In this document: piece after piece, positions 33,228 through 43,318 of the stretch | Layout of the letters: each line of letters begins with the position of its first letter | Numbering within the stretch: position 1 is the first letter of the stretch | Source of the DNA: Dinoroseobacter sp. | GTDB taxonomy: Bacteria > Pseudomonadota > Alphaproteobacteria > Rhodobacterales > Rhodobacteraceae | Assembly: GCA_030066795.1 (NCBI GenBank) | Contig: JASJAW010000005.1 | Location: forward strand, 1 to 64,000 | Reading direction: 5' to 3' | Length of the DNA: 64,000 bases | Notes under the pieces: model-generated | Told to the model about the DNA's origin: nothing | What the model saw: only the letters and a program-made list of their open reading frames with translations | Database searches by the model: none | Made by a program: the position numbers and the translations under genes

Positions 33228-36200
33228 GTGACGAGTACGGATATTTTGCCGGTGAGTTCGGAAGTAAGCATTCAGCTCCCAACTGAGCCGGAAGGCAACA
33301 TCGTAGTTGTAGTGAATTTCGGCGAGCCTGTGTCGACAGTGCCACCGTCATCGTTTGATGCCACGTCGGTTACGCTCACCAACACCAACGGATTGTCGCG
33401 GACAGACGGCGTAGCAACCTTCACGGACGGGGACAGTAGCGTATCGATCGAATTCGCGGCGCCAGTCGGCGGGTTCGAGCAAGACATTGATTACACGGCA
33501 AGCATCCGCGGCGACATCGTCTTCAGCACATCCGGAGGCGGCAATCTGGCAGATACCAGCGACCCAGCGGGGTTCGCGATCGATGATGCACCGGTTTTTG
33601 TCTCAGCACCGGACCAGATTAACCTGCTCGAGAACCGCGGCGGCGTCATTACAGACTATAGCGCGACAGACCCCGACGGGGATGAGGTCTCCTACGCGTT
33701 GAGCCAAGCGGGGCTTGATGCGGGGTTCACAATTGATCCTGAGACCGGGCAACTCTCGGCCCCGGGGGCTGGTTTTGATTACGAAGCTGGTGTGCTCCAG
33801 TTCTCATTCGATGTGATTGCGTCTTCAACGGGGACGGACGCGGTTGCGAAGACAGCTGTTCAAACAGTGACAATTGATCTCTTGGACGAGAACGAAGTTG
33901 TGCCAATAGAGTTCGAATTTGAAACCTTCGACGGTTTTGTGCCGTTCAGTCAGGCGTCCTCGGGTCAGTTCTTTCGGGAAAACCAAGCGGCAGCGAGCGG
34001 CGGACAGGTCGGTCGACTGGCTGCAAACTCGGAAGGCACGGCCACGCTGACTTTAGACGATACCTCCGGCGTCACGTTTGGCCAAAACACCATCACTATC
34101 GACTACTTTGACGAAAATGACGGTGTCAGTTCATTTGTTCTGAGCATAAACGGTGTCGAGGTTGGGGAAGTCACCCTGAACAACGACGGCGGCGGGAACG
34201 CTGCTCAGGCTCAAAACTTGCGGACGGCAACCTTCACGAATGTGAACGTTCCAGAAGATGCGGTCGTCTCGATCGCGGGCCAATCGAGTGCAGCTGAGTT
34301 CTTGCGCATCGACAAGGTTGGCTTCCTCTTTACAGGCGGGTCCACCGGTGGAAGCAACCAACCACCAGTCGCGGTCGGCACAATTGATCTCTCCGGGCTG
34401 ACCCAAGGGGATACGATCAACATTCCGCTCGAAGGTCAGACTCCGATCTTTGTTGACCCGGACTCGCCGTCCCTTGACTTCACGCTGAGCGGAAATGCAC
34501 CGGATTTCCTCGGAATTGTAGGCGGTGCCATCGTAAACACGCGTGAGATCACCAATGACGACGTGATTGCGTCTGCACAATCCGGGCCGATCACGGTCAC
34601 AGTGACGGCCAGCGACGGAGAGTTAAACGCCACAACGACCTTCGATCTGAGTGTCGCAAATGCCAATGATGCACCGACGGTCGTTCCAGAAAACGTCACC
34701 AACTTCAGCTATGAGGAAAGCGACGTTGATATCGTACCTATAGAGACGGCTGTACTCTTCGACGATATCGACCTGTTAATCCCCGCGACTTCTGAGGAAC
34801 TGAGGTTTGAGGCTATCGGCCTTCCGCCCGAACTCGAAATTGATCCGGTGACGGGGCAGATCACAGGTGCGACGACGACATCGGGATCCTTCCAGGCGTC
34901 TGTGACAGCAACGGACACGGCAGGTGAGTTTGCAACTGCGAACTTTACAATCACGGTCGGCGAAGAACCTGTCCTCGGCAATCCGATCCGTGTTCAAGTG
35001 GAAGACTTCGACAACATCCTGGCGCCGGATGGGTTCTTTATCGAGAACCAGGGCGCGGCAGACAACAATCAAGTCGCGCGTCTTCGCCCAGGAGATACGG
35101 GCGAGGCCACTCTTGACCTGACCGGTGTGTCGAACTTCGCTCCCGGTACGCACAACATTCTGCTCGCATTCTTCGATGAAAATGACGGCGCCAGCACGGT
35201 GACCGTAAAAATTCGCACTCCGAATGCCCTGGAGCAGGTTGTTGGTGAGGTCGTCTTCGATGCGGACGCAGGCGGCAACGCGGCACAACCATCCAGCTTC
35301 CGTCAGGTGGTCCTACAAGGGATCGATCTACCTGCGGGGGCCACGCTTGTCCTAGACGCGCAGGCGGATGGATACAGTAGTGCCGAGGCTGCCGGAAACC
35401 CGAACCGGACAGCGGGCAAAGAGTTTGTTCGCCTTGACTATGTAGAACTCATTCCCACCGGCGCAGGGTCAGGAAACTCTGCTCCGCTCCTGGCACCCGG
35501 CTTCAACCCCGCGCTCGAAGCATCAGAGGGATCAGCCACATTCCAGGTTGCTGGAGCTTTTGTGGACCCGGAACAGGATGCTCTCACATACGGACTCGCG
35601 CCCGTAAACGGAAGCACACCTGTTCCGACTTTCCTAAGCATCAATCCTGTCACCGGGGTGTTGTCGATGACGGCCTCCGAGGTCGATGAGGACACGAGCT
35701 TTGATTTCCTTGTCACGGCGACAGATGTCGGTGGATCTGGGCAAACGGCATCCCGACCCTTCAGCCTGAATGTTCTGGATAGCTCGCTGACGACGGTGAG
35801 TGTTGAAGAGGGTAACGTCTTCGTCACGGATATAGACGCGCCGGGCACGGGTACCGAATTCTCGATCCTTCCAAGTGGTGACGGCGCGCTGTTTTCGATC
35901 AATCCCAATACAGGTGTGCTCAGCTTCAATTCGGCGCCGGACTTCGAGAACCCACTCGATGGCGACGGGGACAACATTTACGACGTAACGGTGCAAGCAG
36001 TCGGCCCGGGAGGCACGACCACACAGTCCATTGCGGTTGCAGTGACAAACGTCGTCGAGTCGAGCGCAGGGTATTTCGAAGGGATCGGCAGCGGAAACAA
36101 CTTCCGCTTCAAGATGCAGATCGAAGACGCGAACGGCGGTCCAAACGGCGGCACCGATCCCAATGGGATCTGGACATTTATTGCAGAAGGCGACCCAAAC

Positions 36201-38768
36201 GATGTGCTGCGAGAGAATTCTCAAGGCGCAGGCTACTATCGCTTCGGGGGCGAAACCAGCACGTTAATTGAAGTGCCAAGCGAAGAAAATGGCGAAAACC
36301 AGCTATTCTTCCGGATCTTCATTCCCGATGATGAGCTTGGCATCTACTCGTTCCGGTTCCGGGCAGGCCGCCAGAATCTTTCGGAAATTCCTAACGACCA
36401 GCAGAACGACATCTGGTTGAATTTTGTAAAAGAGGACACCCCAGGCAGTAAAATTGAAGACTTCCTCTTGGTAGGGAACAATTCGGCCAAGCCGGTCGCC
36501 GATGACTATGTCAAAATCTTCGGAGGTCCAAAAGACAATACCTTTGGCGCGATGACGAGAGTAGACGGGTTTCCAAGTAGGTTCGATGCGGACGTAAACG
36601 TTACCGAAGGTGGCTTTTACATCGTTCAGGTTGCAGGCCGGAGCCAGGGCCTCTACGTGGATGCGATCGAATTGTACAAGCAAGGCAATGCACCGGGCGA
36701 GCTTGCGTCCAGTTCTCAGTTCGTTGTCTCTGCGCCAACCTCGCCGACGGTCGAAAATGACCTCACCGCCGAGACTGTGTTGCTCGGGAATACACTGGAC
36801 GTATCCAATGTGTTCGTGGACGTGGATGGAAACGAAGGTCAGCCGCTTGATCTTCAAGCCGTCCTTCTCGTGAACGGTCAGCCGGTTGCGCTTCCGTCAA
36901 ATGGAATCTCGTTCGCGAACAATACGATCTCTGTCGCACCGGACGCCGATATCGGATCCTACACAGTTCGGTTGACTGCGACTGACCTTGATTCAAACAC
37001 GGCCACAGACACTTTTGTTCTGACTGTCGCAGAGGTTCCGGACGAAACGCCTGTCACCTTCACAATGAGCGCAGGCGCTCAAGATGATCAGGAAATCGGA
37101 GGGCCTTTAAACAGCTCAGATCTTGAAGGCAACTCGGGCTATGTCGTCCGCTTCCAGTTGCCCAACGAAATCTCCGACCTGACATCCGTGACATCTGCGA
37201 TCCTGTCCGGTGTGAATGAAGACGGCGGCGCCGCGACACCAACCCACACTGTCAGCGTGAAAGACACATTGGCAAATGTCGGGTTGGGAGCGGCAGGCGC
37301 CATCGCGGGCGCCGTTCAGATCACTGTGTCGGGCGCGCCTGCTGCGGCTGGGACAAGGTTTGAGCTTGGTGATATCGCCGATGCCCTCAATGATCTGATC
37401 GCCAGTCAGGGTGCGCTGAACGGCGGCGACTTCGTCACTATCGTTGTGAATGGTGCATTGCCCAGACGCGATGTTCTGCAGGGCACCCTGCAATTGGAGA
37501 TTGACGGGTTCAGTGGAGAGGGTTCGGGAAGTTCGAACTTGCCACCCAGCACTTCCCCGGACAGCGCAACGGTGGCCGAGGACGGAGCTCTTACAAACAT
37601 AAACGTTCTGAGCAACGACACCGACCCGGAAGGCGACCTTCCGCTGCAGCTGGTCAGTGTGGTCCAGCCGCAAAACGGCACCGCGTCGACCAATCCCGAC
37701 GGCACGATTAACTACACACCTGATCCGAACTTCTTCGGGCAGGACACTGTCGTCTACACGGTCATTGACACGGCGGGACAGCAGTCAACGGGCACACTCA
37801 CTATTGAAGTGACGCCAGTCGATGACCCTGCGGTTGCAAACGATGACCAAGCCTCGACGGAGACCAACACAGCGGTTCAGATCGCGGTTCTGAGCAACGA
37901 CACCGATCCGGATGGCGAAGCGCCAACACTTGCCGGTTTTGACACGACCTCCGAACAGGGCGGTACGATAACGAACAACGGGGGTGTCCTGACCTACACC
38001 CCAGCGATCGACTTCGAGGGCGCTGACTCGTTCGAGTACACCGTCGCCGGGGGCGACACGGCAACCGTCAATGTGACCGTGACGAGCGAGCCGCAGCCAG
38101 CAGCCGGGATCGGCCGGTGGGAGTTCAACCCGGGCGATCCGACCAAGGATGAAACCGTCCAGGACAACTCGGCCATCTTCCAGAACGGCGCGAGTGCCTC
38201 GGGTGGAGCAGTGCAGCTGGACGGGGTAGATGATTTCATCGAAATCCCGGATCTGGATCTCTACGATCTCACCGATGGCGGGTTGGCGATGACCTTCACA
38301 GTCGACGAGTTGAACGGCGTTGACAACGGCACTTCAAGCCCGAGGCCGAGCCTTGAGTTAAATGGGTTGTTCTCGCGCGATAGCGGAGGCTTCGATGGCG
38401 GTGGCCACGTTAGCGCCTGGGTCGACGGTGACGGGTCGATTGTAATACGTCACCAGACAACGAGCGGTTCGAACCTCATCGAGACGGCTGCGGGCGTCGT
38501 GCAGGCCGGGCAAGAGATGTCGATCGTGTACACCGCGTCGAATTCCGAGGGGATGGCGCTGTATCTTGACGACGGGGCAGGAAACCTAACCCTGATTGGT
38601 CAGAACGCCGGTGCAAACGTCGATTTCGCCGGCAATGACGAACCATGGGTGATTGGCGCCTTGCAAAGCAACAGCGGCAACGGGGTTGCCGACAACCTGC
38701 ATTCCTTCTTCGATGGCTCAATCGACGAATTCCAGCTGTTCGATGGTGACGGAGACTTCAACTTCTGA
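33228..38768 (+). CDS. Giant mosaic adhesin with cadherin-like, carbohydrate-binding-like and LamG-like domains
   Basis: An 1846-residue, very acidic protein without signal peptide; GTG at 33228 is preferred because GGAGA lies 9 bases upstream. Rough order: beta domain (1-120), cadherin-like unit (120-220), module A (225-373), two cadherin/Ig-like units (385-575), module B (587-746), two more such units (755-940), a carbohydrate-binding-like domain (945-1155), one unit (1170-1270), a beta domain (1275-1430), two NDTDPEGD/NDTDPDGE calcium-binding units (1440-1620) and a LamG-like domain (1630-1840). Modules A and B are related to each other. Absence of a signal peptide, high Asp/Gly content and low cysteine suggest type I secretion; no T1SS genes lie in the window. 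A role in binding polysaccharides or particles is inferred. Confidence 0.85.
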   Translation: MTSTDILPVSSEVSIQLPTEPEGNIVVVVNFGEPVSTVPPSSFDATSVTLTNTNGLSRTDGVATFTDGDSSVSIEFAAPVGGFEQDIDYTASIRGDIVFSTSGGGNLADTSDPAGFAIDDAPVFVSAPDQINLLENRGGVITDYSATDPDGDEVSYALSQAGLDAGFTIDPETGQLSAPGAGFDYEAGVLQFSFDVIASSTGTDAVAKTAVQTVTIDLLDENEVVPIEFEFETFDGFVPFSQASSGQFFRENQAAASGGQVGRLAANSEGTATLTLDDTSGVTFGQNTITIDYFDENDGVSSFVLSINGVEVGEVTLNNDGGGNAAQAQNLRTATFTNVNVPEDAVVSIAGQSSAAEFLRIDKVGFLFTGGSTGGSNQPPVAVGTIDLSGLTQGDTINIPLEGQTPIFVDPDSPSLDFTLSGNAPDFLGIVGGAIVNTREITNDDVIASAQSGPITVTVTASDGELNATTTFDLSVANANDAPTVVPENVTNFSYEESDVDIVPIETAVLFDDIDLLIPATSEELRFEAIGLPPELEIDPVTGQITGATTTSGSFQASVTATDTAGEFATANFTITVGEEPVLGNPIRVQVEDFDNILAPDGFFIENQGAADNNQVARLRPGDTGEATLDLTGVSNFAPGTHNILLAFFDENDGASTVTVKIRTPNALEQVVGEVVFDADAGGNAAQPSSFRQVVLQGIDLPAGATLVLDAQADGYSSAEAAGNPNRTAGKEFVRLDYVELIPTGAGSGNSAPLLAPGFNPALEASEGSATFQVAGAFVDPEQDALTYGLAPVNGSTPVPTFLSINPVTGVLSMTASEVDEDTSFDFLVTATDVGGSGQTASRPFSLNVLDSSLTTVSVEEGNVFVTDIDAPGTGTEFSILPSGDGALFSINPNTGVLSFNSAPDFENPLDGDGDNIYDVTVQAVGPGGTTTQSIAVAVTNVVESSAGYFEGIGSGNNFRFKMQIEDANGGPNGGTDPNGIWTFIAEGDPNDVLRENSQGAGYYRFGGETSTLIEVPSEENGENQLFFRIFIPDDELGIYSFRFRAGRQNLSEIPNDQQNDIWLNFVKEDTPGSKIEDFLLVGNNSAKPVADDYVKIFGGPKDNTFGAMTRVDGFPSRFDADVNVTEGGFYIVQVAGRSQGLYVDAIELYKQGNAPGELASSSQFVVSAPTSPTVENDLTAETVLLGNTLDVSNVFVDVDGNEGQPLDLQAVLLVNGQPVALPSNGISFANNTISVAPDADIGSYTVRLTATDLDSNTATDTFVLTVAEVPDETPVTFTMSAGAQDDQEIGGPLNSSDLEGNSGYVVRFQLPNEISDLTSVTSAILSGVNEDGGAATPTHTVSVKDTLANVGLGAAGAIAGAVQITVSGAPAAAGTRFELGDIADALNDLIASQGALNGGDFVTIVVNGALPRRDVLQGTLQLEIDGFSGEGSGSSNLPPSTSPDSATVAEDGALTNINVLSNDTDPEGDLPLQLVSVVQPQNGTASTNPDGTINYTPDPNFFGQDTVVYTVIDTAGQQSTGTLTIEVTPVDDPAVANDDQASTETNTAVQIAVLSNDTDPDGEAPTLAGFDTTSEQGGTITNNGGVLTYTPAIDFEGADSFEYTVAGGDTATVNVTVTSEPQPAAGIGRWEFNPGDPTKDETVQDNSAIFQNGASASGGAVQLDGVDDFIEIPDLDLYDLTDGGLAMTFTVDELNGVDNGTSSPRPSLELNGLFSRDSGGFDGGGHVSAWVDGDGSIVIRHQTTSGSNLIETAAGVVQAGQEMSIVYTASNSEGMALYLDDGAGNLTLIGQNAGANVDFAGNDEPWVIGALQSNSGNGVADNLHSFFDGSIDEFQLFDGDGDFNF

Positions 38769-38788
38769 CCCCCGGCCAGATGCAAACC

Positions 38789-38820
38789 AAAAAGCCCGCG
38801 CAGCTTTGTGCGGGCTTTTT
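38789..38820 (+). terminator. Rho-independent terminator of the adhesin gene
   Basis: AAAAAGCCCGC pairs with GCGGGCTTTTT around a 10-base loop, 20 bases after the adhesin stop; a second T run (CCATTTTTTG) follows. Strong and nearly symmetric. Confidence 0.93.
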
Positions 38821-39081
38821 CCATTTTTTGAGGCGGTCGCCAAATCGTCACGCAAAACTTACTGGGAACAGACAGACTCCGATTGAACAAAGCACCTCAG
38901 GGTATCTACTCGAACTGCAAACACACCTTCGCGTGCCGCTCATTACAAACATATGGCAGTTTCGGTCAGGTGACCGCTTTGAGCGGAAAGCGGTCGCTCA
39001 GCACATCCCTTTAATGAAGACCTAACCGAACGTCGTCCTCCCAGTCGGGCTTAGCATCTCTGCGTCCGAGCTCTGCTCAGC

Positions 39082-39480
39082 TCAAGGCGCGTCTGGAACC
39101 AAGCCCATGAGAGATGAGATATCCGCGTCCTTGCCCCAGCCGAAGGCGTAGCGAATGCCGCTATCCGTTACACCGGCATTGGTCGCCGAGAATTTTCCGA
39201 CAATCTCTTTTGGGAAAGTGAACTGACCAACTTGACCGCCGGTGCAGGTAAATCCTCCCATACCGCCAACCTCTGTCGTTCCGGTGCACACGTCGGTTCC
39301 GTCCTCAGAAACCAACCTGTAGGTTGATGTGCCATCGATATTGCCCAGCAAAGTGCCAATATAGGCGACGGTCGGACCATCACCGCTCTGTGTAACCAAA
39401 GCCGCCGGGAACTCAATCTCTGTAGCACAACCTGCCAATCCAAAGATCGATATCAGTCCAACCACGATCTTTTTCTTCAT
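39082..39480 (-). CDS. Small lipoprotein of unknown function
   Basis: A 132-residue predicted lipoprotein: MKKKIVVGLISIFGLAGC, with lipobox LAGC at Cys18. The mature part is Gly/Thr-rich (TYRLVSEDGTDVCTGTTEVGGMGGFTCTGG) with two Cys that could pair, and ends with GWGKDADISSLMGLV. AGGAT lies 8 bases before the ATG at 39480; the frame extends upstream but without a signal. I do not recognise the family. The neighbouring genes give no functional hint. Confidence 0.75.
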   Translation of the reverse strand: MKKKIVVGLISIFGLAGCATEIEFPAALVTQSGDGPTVAYIGTLLGNIDGTSTYRLVSEDGTDVCTGTTEVGGMGGFTCTGGQVGQFTFPKEIVGKFSATNAGVTDSGIRYAFGWGKDADISSLMGLVPDAP

Positions 39481-39980
39481 GGGATATCCTGTTTTTGCTG
39501 CTCGTCGGTAGTTATCAGGGTTGCTGAGAACATCGTGCAGCAACGTCGAATACCAAGTTCACAGGGACCATGAGAATGACAATCCGCCAGCAACGTAAGG
39601 TCAAGTGTGTTGCGGGCGTGACACATCTCTCATTCTGCAACGGCAGCTTAGTCCGCAGAGCGGACGTCCAAGCAATGCCGAAGTATAGTTTTCTTCAAGA
39701 CGTAAACCGAAGGTTCACGCTTGCGCCCCAATCGAACAAGTTGTCGAACGCGCCAGAGATCACACTGCCATCAATCCCGAAGCTGGGCGTGTTCACGTCG
39801 GGGGCCATTGAACTCCACGTAGTGTTGGACCAAAGGCACGATCGTTGTCTTACCCTTGCTGAAGAAAACACCAAAGACGGGACTGATAGGTCACTGCCGG
39901 TCCAATAGCCGCTGATTGTTCCGAACCCGGGATCGACTTTAGTTTGCCTTCGCACCAACGACGCAATACCAAAGCCGCAG
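39481..39980. other. Intergenic region, possible decayed coding sequence
   Basis: About 500 bases. A minus-strand frame (39695-39958) has a protein-like C-terminal part (FGIDGSVISGAFDNLFDWG) but no ribosome site or clear start, and the opposite frame is no better; it may be a remnant of a beta-rich protein. No RNA gene was seen. Confidence 0.3.
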
Positions 39981-40268
39981 ATGCTTTATTGGGTGGATGC
40001 ATTGATAGCGGCTTCTGCACTGCTTGCAGGTGGTGCAGTGATGGCATTCTTTTTCCTAAATCTGCCACCGATGTTCTGGATCGGAGCCACATATTTCACC
40101 GTCAAGGCTGCTTTGGAGACTTGGGCATGGACGAAGTTACCGTCCGACGAAAAACGTCGGCACAAGACGCCCGGAAGACTGATGAGCAGCAACCACGCGC
40201 TGCCAGTATGGATTGAATGGATCTGTGTTGGGATTGGGTTCTTCGCGTTTAAGCTCTGGGTGCCCTGA
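39981..40268 (+). CDS. Possible small membrane protein
   Basis: A 95-residue open frame with two or three hydrophobic segments (about 5-27, 30-48 and 76-94) around a basic loop (SDEKRRHKTPGR), so it has the look of a small inner-membrane protein. There is no convincing Shine-Dalgarno sequence before the ATG and another frame overlaps it. It may not be expressed. Convergent with the phasin gene. Confidence 0.4.
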   Translation: MLYWVDALIAASALLAGGAVMAFFFLNLPPMFWIGATYFTVKAALETWAWTKLPSDEKRRHKTPGRLMSSNHALPVWIEWICVGIGFFAFKLWVP

Positions 40269-40300
40269 GCAAAACCCATGGCGAGCGCCAATAAACACAC

Positions 40301-40654
40301 CTAGACAGGCACATCGTCGTAATCCCGGGCATGGCCAGACTTCAAATCCTCGGAGAGGTCTGCCGAGACTTTCAGTGTCATGTCGAAAACCCGCGCAGCC
40401 TCATTTGCATATTGCTGCATAGTCGTATTCAGGAACTGCGCCTGAACGGCCATCAGCTCCGCCGGCGTCTTGCAAGCCAATAGCGCCTTCTGGGTTTCCA
40501 GATCGGTCTGCAAACGGTCCGTCATGAACCGTGCACTCGACGATACCATATCCGCCCACGCTCGCGCAAAAACGGGATTCACAAAAAACAGTGCCGCCAT
40601 CGCGGCGGGCGCCTCAACTTCATTGTCTTTTTGCGGCTTTTTCTTCGTCGCCAT
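40301..40654 (-). CDS. Phasin family protein
   Basis: A 117-residue helical protein. The core (NPVFARAWADMVSSSARFMTDRLQTDLETQKALLACKTPAELMAVQAQFLNTTMQQYANEAARVFDM region) has the FxxERLxxD...LxxC.xxxEL...Q..F.......Y...A pattern of phasins, which coat polyhydroxyalkanoate granules or act in related stress roles. GAGGAGA lies 7 bases before the ATG. No PHA synthase gene is in the window. Confidence 0.8.
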   Translation of the reverse strand: MATKKKPQKDNEVEAPAAMAALFFVNPVFARAWADMVSSSARFMTDRLQTDLETQKALLACKTPAELMAVQAQFLNTTMQQYANEAARVFDMTLKVSADLSEDLKSGHARDYDDVPV

Positions 40655-40932
40655 ATTCGGTCTCCTCGGTTCAGTACCGGCAAGGATCTCTGCGGTTTAG
40701 CAAGTACAGCAAAAACACCCTGACCTGAAACTCCATCACTTCACGGCCGCTTCTGGGCCAAGTGCGTCATCTCCCGCCGGTTATCGAAATCACCCTATCG
40801 GTCCGTCGGACGCGGCTCCTTGATCTCCCGCAAACCGGGGCCGCTTGCGCAGCCCGGTTTCGCGTAACAGACTGAAGGTATCGATCCAAGAGGGTCGCGA
40901 GGCTCAAAGGCCGCCGTTGGAGAGATCCCGCC

Positions 40933-41904
40933 ATGCGCATCGCAACGTTCAATGTACAGAACTTAAGATTGCGGCAGGATGCCGACGGCCCACGGCTGGA
41001 TGGCGCCCGCGACCGGGATGACGGCTTGCCTGAAAGCCTGAGCTTGGATGTCATGGACCGCAGACTGACAGCAGACATCATCGCACGGATCGATGCGGAC
41101 ATCCTATGTATGCAAGAGGTCTTCGACTTGGCCACGCTCGACCATTTCCAGGAAACCTTCTTCGGGCCGGCCGTTATTCAGCCCTACCCCCACCGGACCT
41201 GCGAGCCTGGCAACGATGGGCATGGCCTGAATGTCGCTATGATGGCGCGTATCGCTCCGGACCGTGTAAAAAGCCACGCGCAGAAGACGGCCACGGACCT
41301 TGGGCTTGAGGATCCCGGTGGCATCTTGCAGGGCGGCCCAGTATTTCGCCGCGACTGCCTTGAAGTTGGATTTGGCGCGCTCACGCTGTTCATTTGTCAC
41401 TTCAAAGCGCCCTACCCTGACCGGCAGCGCGCGACGGCGATCCGAGACCTTGAAGCGCAAGCGGTCCGACGCGTTATCGAGACATCTCTGCAAAACCCTG
41501 AGACGCAGTTATGGATGATTGTCGGCGATCTAAATACGCCGGTCGGTACAGATACACGTGAAGACGACGCGCTGAAACCGCTTCTCAACGGGTTCGCCAC
41601 CGACCTGATGAGACGGATGCCGGAGGGTGAGGACTGGACATTTTCCATGCCTGATACGGGAATGCGCCTGCGGCCCGATGCGATGCTGGCCTCGCCCGCC
41701 CTCGCAAAGCTTGCCGGACACGCTGTGCCGCAGGTCGAACGGCGCGGCATGGACACGACCGCTGCCCAAGGCTCCGATTACTTTTTATCGGAGGTGCGCT
41801 CGCCTCGTCCCCACGCGAGCGACCACGCCGCCGTTTGGATTGATCTGCCCGATGCGATAATCAAGTCCGGCACGGGAGCCGATCGAGGTCCGCAGGCTGT
41901 TTGA
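40933..41904 (+). CDS. Endonuclease/exonuclease/phosphatase (EEP) family protein
   Basis: A 323-residue cytoplasmic metal-dependent phosphodiesterase. EEP motifs in order: RIATFNVQNL (N-terminal Asn), DILCMQEV (metal-binding Glu), HFKAP (the TH/HFK strand), VGDLNTP (Asp and Asn) and the C-terminal ASDHAAVW (Asp-His). The substrate may be DNA, a phosphoinositide-like molecule or another phosphodiester. It starts with ATG and has GGAGAG in front (GGAGAGATCCCGCC). Monocistronic as far as can be seen. Confidence 0.88.
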   Translation: MRIATFNVQNLRLRQDADGPRLDGARDRDDGLPESLSLDVMDRRLTADIIARIDADILCMQEVFDLATLDHFQETFFGPAVIQPYPHRTCEPGNDGHGLNVAMMARIAPDRVKSHAQKTATDLGLEDPGGILQGGPVFRRDCLEVGFGALTLFICHFKAPYPDRQRATAIRDLEAQAVRRVIETSLQNPETQLWMIVGDLNTPVGTDTREDDALKPLLNGFATDLMRRMPEGEDWTFSMPDTGMRLRPDAMLASPALAKLAGHAVPQVERRGMDTTAAQGSDYFLSEVRSPRPHASDHAAVWIDLPDAIIKSGTGADRGPQAV

Positions 41905-42167
41905 AAGCGATGCAGGGCTGTTCTGCTTGACAAGATCGCAATTGGGTGAGCTGCAGCTAACGTCTTTGGAGCCGCAACACGCTCCGCCAAGCACCACCCA
42001 AAGGGCACCAGAAGCTTCAAACCACAGTGCTTGACCTTACCCCTACTGGAATCTGTATCACTGACGTGAACGGAAGCACAGAAACCATGCGGAAGACGCT
42101 AGAAGAAACTTTGACCTGTTTCACGAGTTTCTTGTCTGGTCTGTTTTTGACAGCGGGAACGAACAAG

Positions 42168-42605
42168 ATGAACATCAAGATACTCGCCACCTCTCTTGTG
42201 GCCGTTTTGGGAACGCAAGTCGTTGCGCATGAAGGCGTGAAGAACCCGGCGGTCATGGCGCGGATGAATGGCATGAAAACGATTTCCGAGAACATGAAAG
42301 TTGTCGGCGAGATGGCCAAAGGAAAAACGCGTTTTGATGTTTCTGCTGCTCGAGCTGCTATGGTTGCAGTAGCAGAGGGTGCTGCAGAGACCCCTGCCCT
42401 GTTCACGCCCGAAGAAGACGATCCAAAGTCCGAAGCGCTCCCCCTGATCTGGGAGCGCTTTGACGACTTCACCGAGAAGGCGAACAGACTCGAGATCTTG
42501 GCAAGTCAGCTTTCGGCCTCGATTGAAGAGCCCGAAGATCTTCGATCCGCTCTGTTTGTTCTGGGCGAAAACTGCAAGTCCTGTCATGAACTTTACAAGG
42601 AATAG
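42168..42605 (+). CDS. Cytochrome c' family protein
   Basis: A 145-residue periplasmic cytochrome c'. The start MNIKILATSLVAVLGTQVVAHEG at 42168 gives a signal peptide cleaved near VVA-H, with GGGA about 11 bases upstream. The C-terminal haem site CKSCH (NCKSCHELYKE) fits the four-helix cytochrome c' fold, where haem is attached near the C terminus and the distal side lacks Met. Such proteins bind NO or serve electron transfer. The next cytochrome gene follows 16 bases downstream. Confidence 0.88.
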   Translation: MNIKILATSLVAVLGTQVVAHEGVKNPAVMARMNGMKTISENMKVVGEMAKGKTRFDVSAARAAMVAVAEGAAETPALFTPEEDDPKSEALPLIWERFDDFTEKANRLEILASQLSASIEEPEDLRSALFVLGENCKSCHELYKE

Positions 42606-42621
42606 AAGGAGGCGTGCACAA

Positions 42622-43056
42622 TTGAGAAGCTCAAACCTTGTCTTGATTACACTGGTGTATGCCTCACAGGCGCATGGGGGCCATGAGCTCGAAGGTCGGG
42701 ACGTTCCTGCGGGTGCGCAGCTCTATGTCGAGCACTGCGCGTCCTGCCACGGCGCAGAATTGGAAGGAGAACCAGACTGGCAAACCCCCAACAGCGACGG
42801 ATCGATGCCAGCCCCGCCGCATGACGAGACCGGGCACACATGGCATCACGACAATCAATTGCTGTTTGACTATACGCGCATTGGTGGGCAAGCGGTGCTG
42901 TCCGCACTTGGCATAGACGACGTTAAGAGCGGAATGCCAGGGTTTTCAGAGGTCCTAACCGACGCAGAAATCTGGAACGTTCTGGCGTATATACGTTCGA
43001 CCTGGCCAGATCGGATTCAAGAAGTACAAGCCATGCGAAACCCACCACACCAATAG
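42622..43056 (+). CDS. Class I cytochrome c
   Basis: A 144-residue periplasmic cytochrome c with haem motif CASCH (VEHCASCHGAELEG) and a distal Met in SGMPGF; the C-terminal DAEIWNVLAYIRSTWP is the final helix. The TTG start at 42622 is proposed because GAAGGAGG lies 9 bases upstream and it gives a compact signal peptide (MRSSNLVLITLVYASQA); an ATG at 42586 overlaps the preceding gene and would add a basic stretch. It probably exchanges electrons with the cytochrome c' product or with an oxidase. Confidence 0.85.
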   Translation: MRSSNLVLITLVYASQAHGGHELEGRDVPAGAQLYVEHCASCHGAELEGEPDWQTPNSDGSMPAPPHDETGHTWHHDNQLLFDYTRIGGQAVLSALGIDDVKSGMPGFSEVLTDAEIWNVLAYIRSTWPDRIQEVQAMRNPPHQ

Positions 43057-43284
43057 TATTGTGTGTTCGGTGCCAGCCCATGATCGAAAGCGCCGATCTA
43101 GAAATTGCGGGGTCGGCAAGCAATATCTGCTTCGCAGAAACACAGACACCACTGTTCTGCTTCGCGAAGACCAAACTGGTTTGCAGACAAGCCGAACGTC
43201 GCAGACGCTGACACCAAGATGCAGTTAGCGGTCTCTCCAGTCCCTGAACCGACTTACCCGCGCCACCGAAACAGCTCTGGCGGC

Positions 43285-43318
43285 AAAAAAACCCGCCGGA
43301 CACAGCTGCCGGCGGGTT
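43285..43318 (-). terminator. Rho-independent terminator on the minus strand
   Basis: AACCCGCCGG (43290-43299) and CCGGCGGGTT (43309-43318) form a perfect 10-bp stem with a 9-base loop; on the minus strand a run of seven T follows. It lies about 500 bases beyond the HAD gene stop, the nearest minus-strand gene, leaving room for a long 3' UTR or a small RNA. Confidence 0.85.

Noticed and set aside
39695..39958. An 87-codon minus-strand frame in the gap after the lipoprotein
   Set aside because: Parts look protein-like but there is no start signal and no recognisable family; kept only as a comment on the gap.
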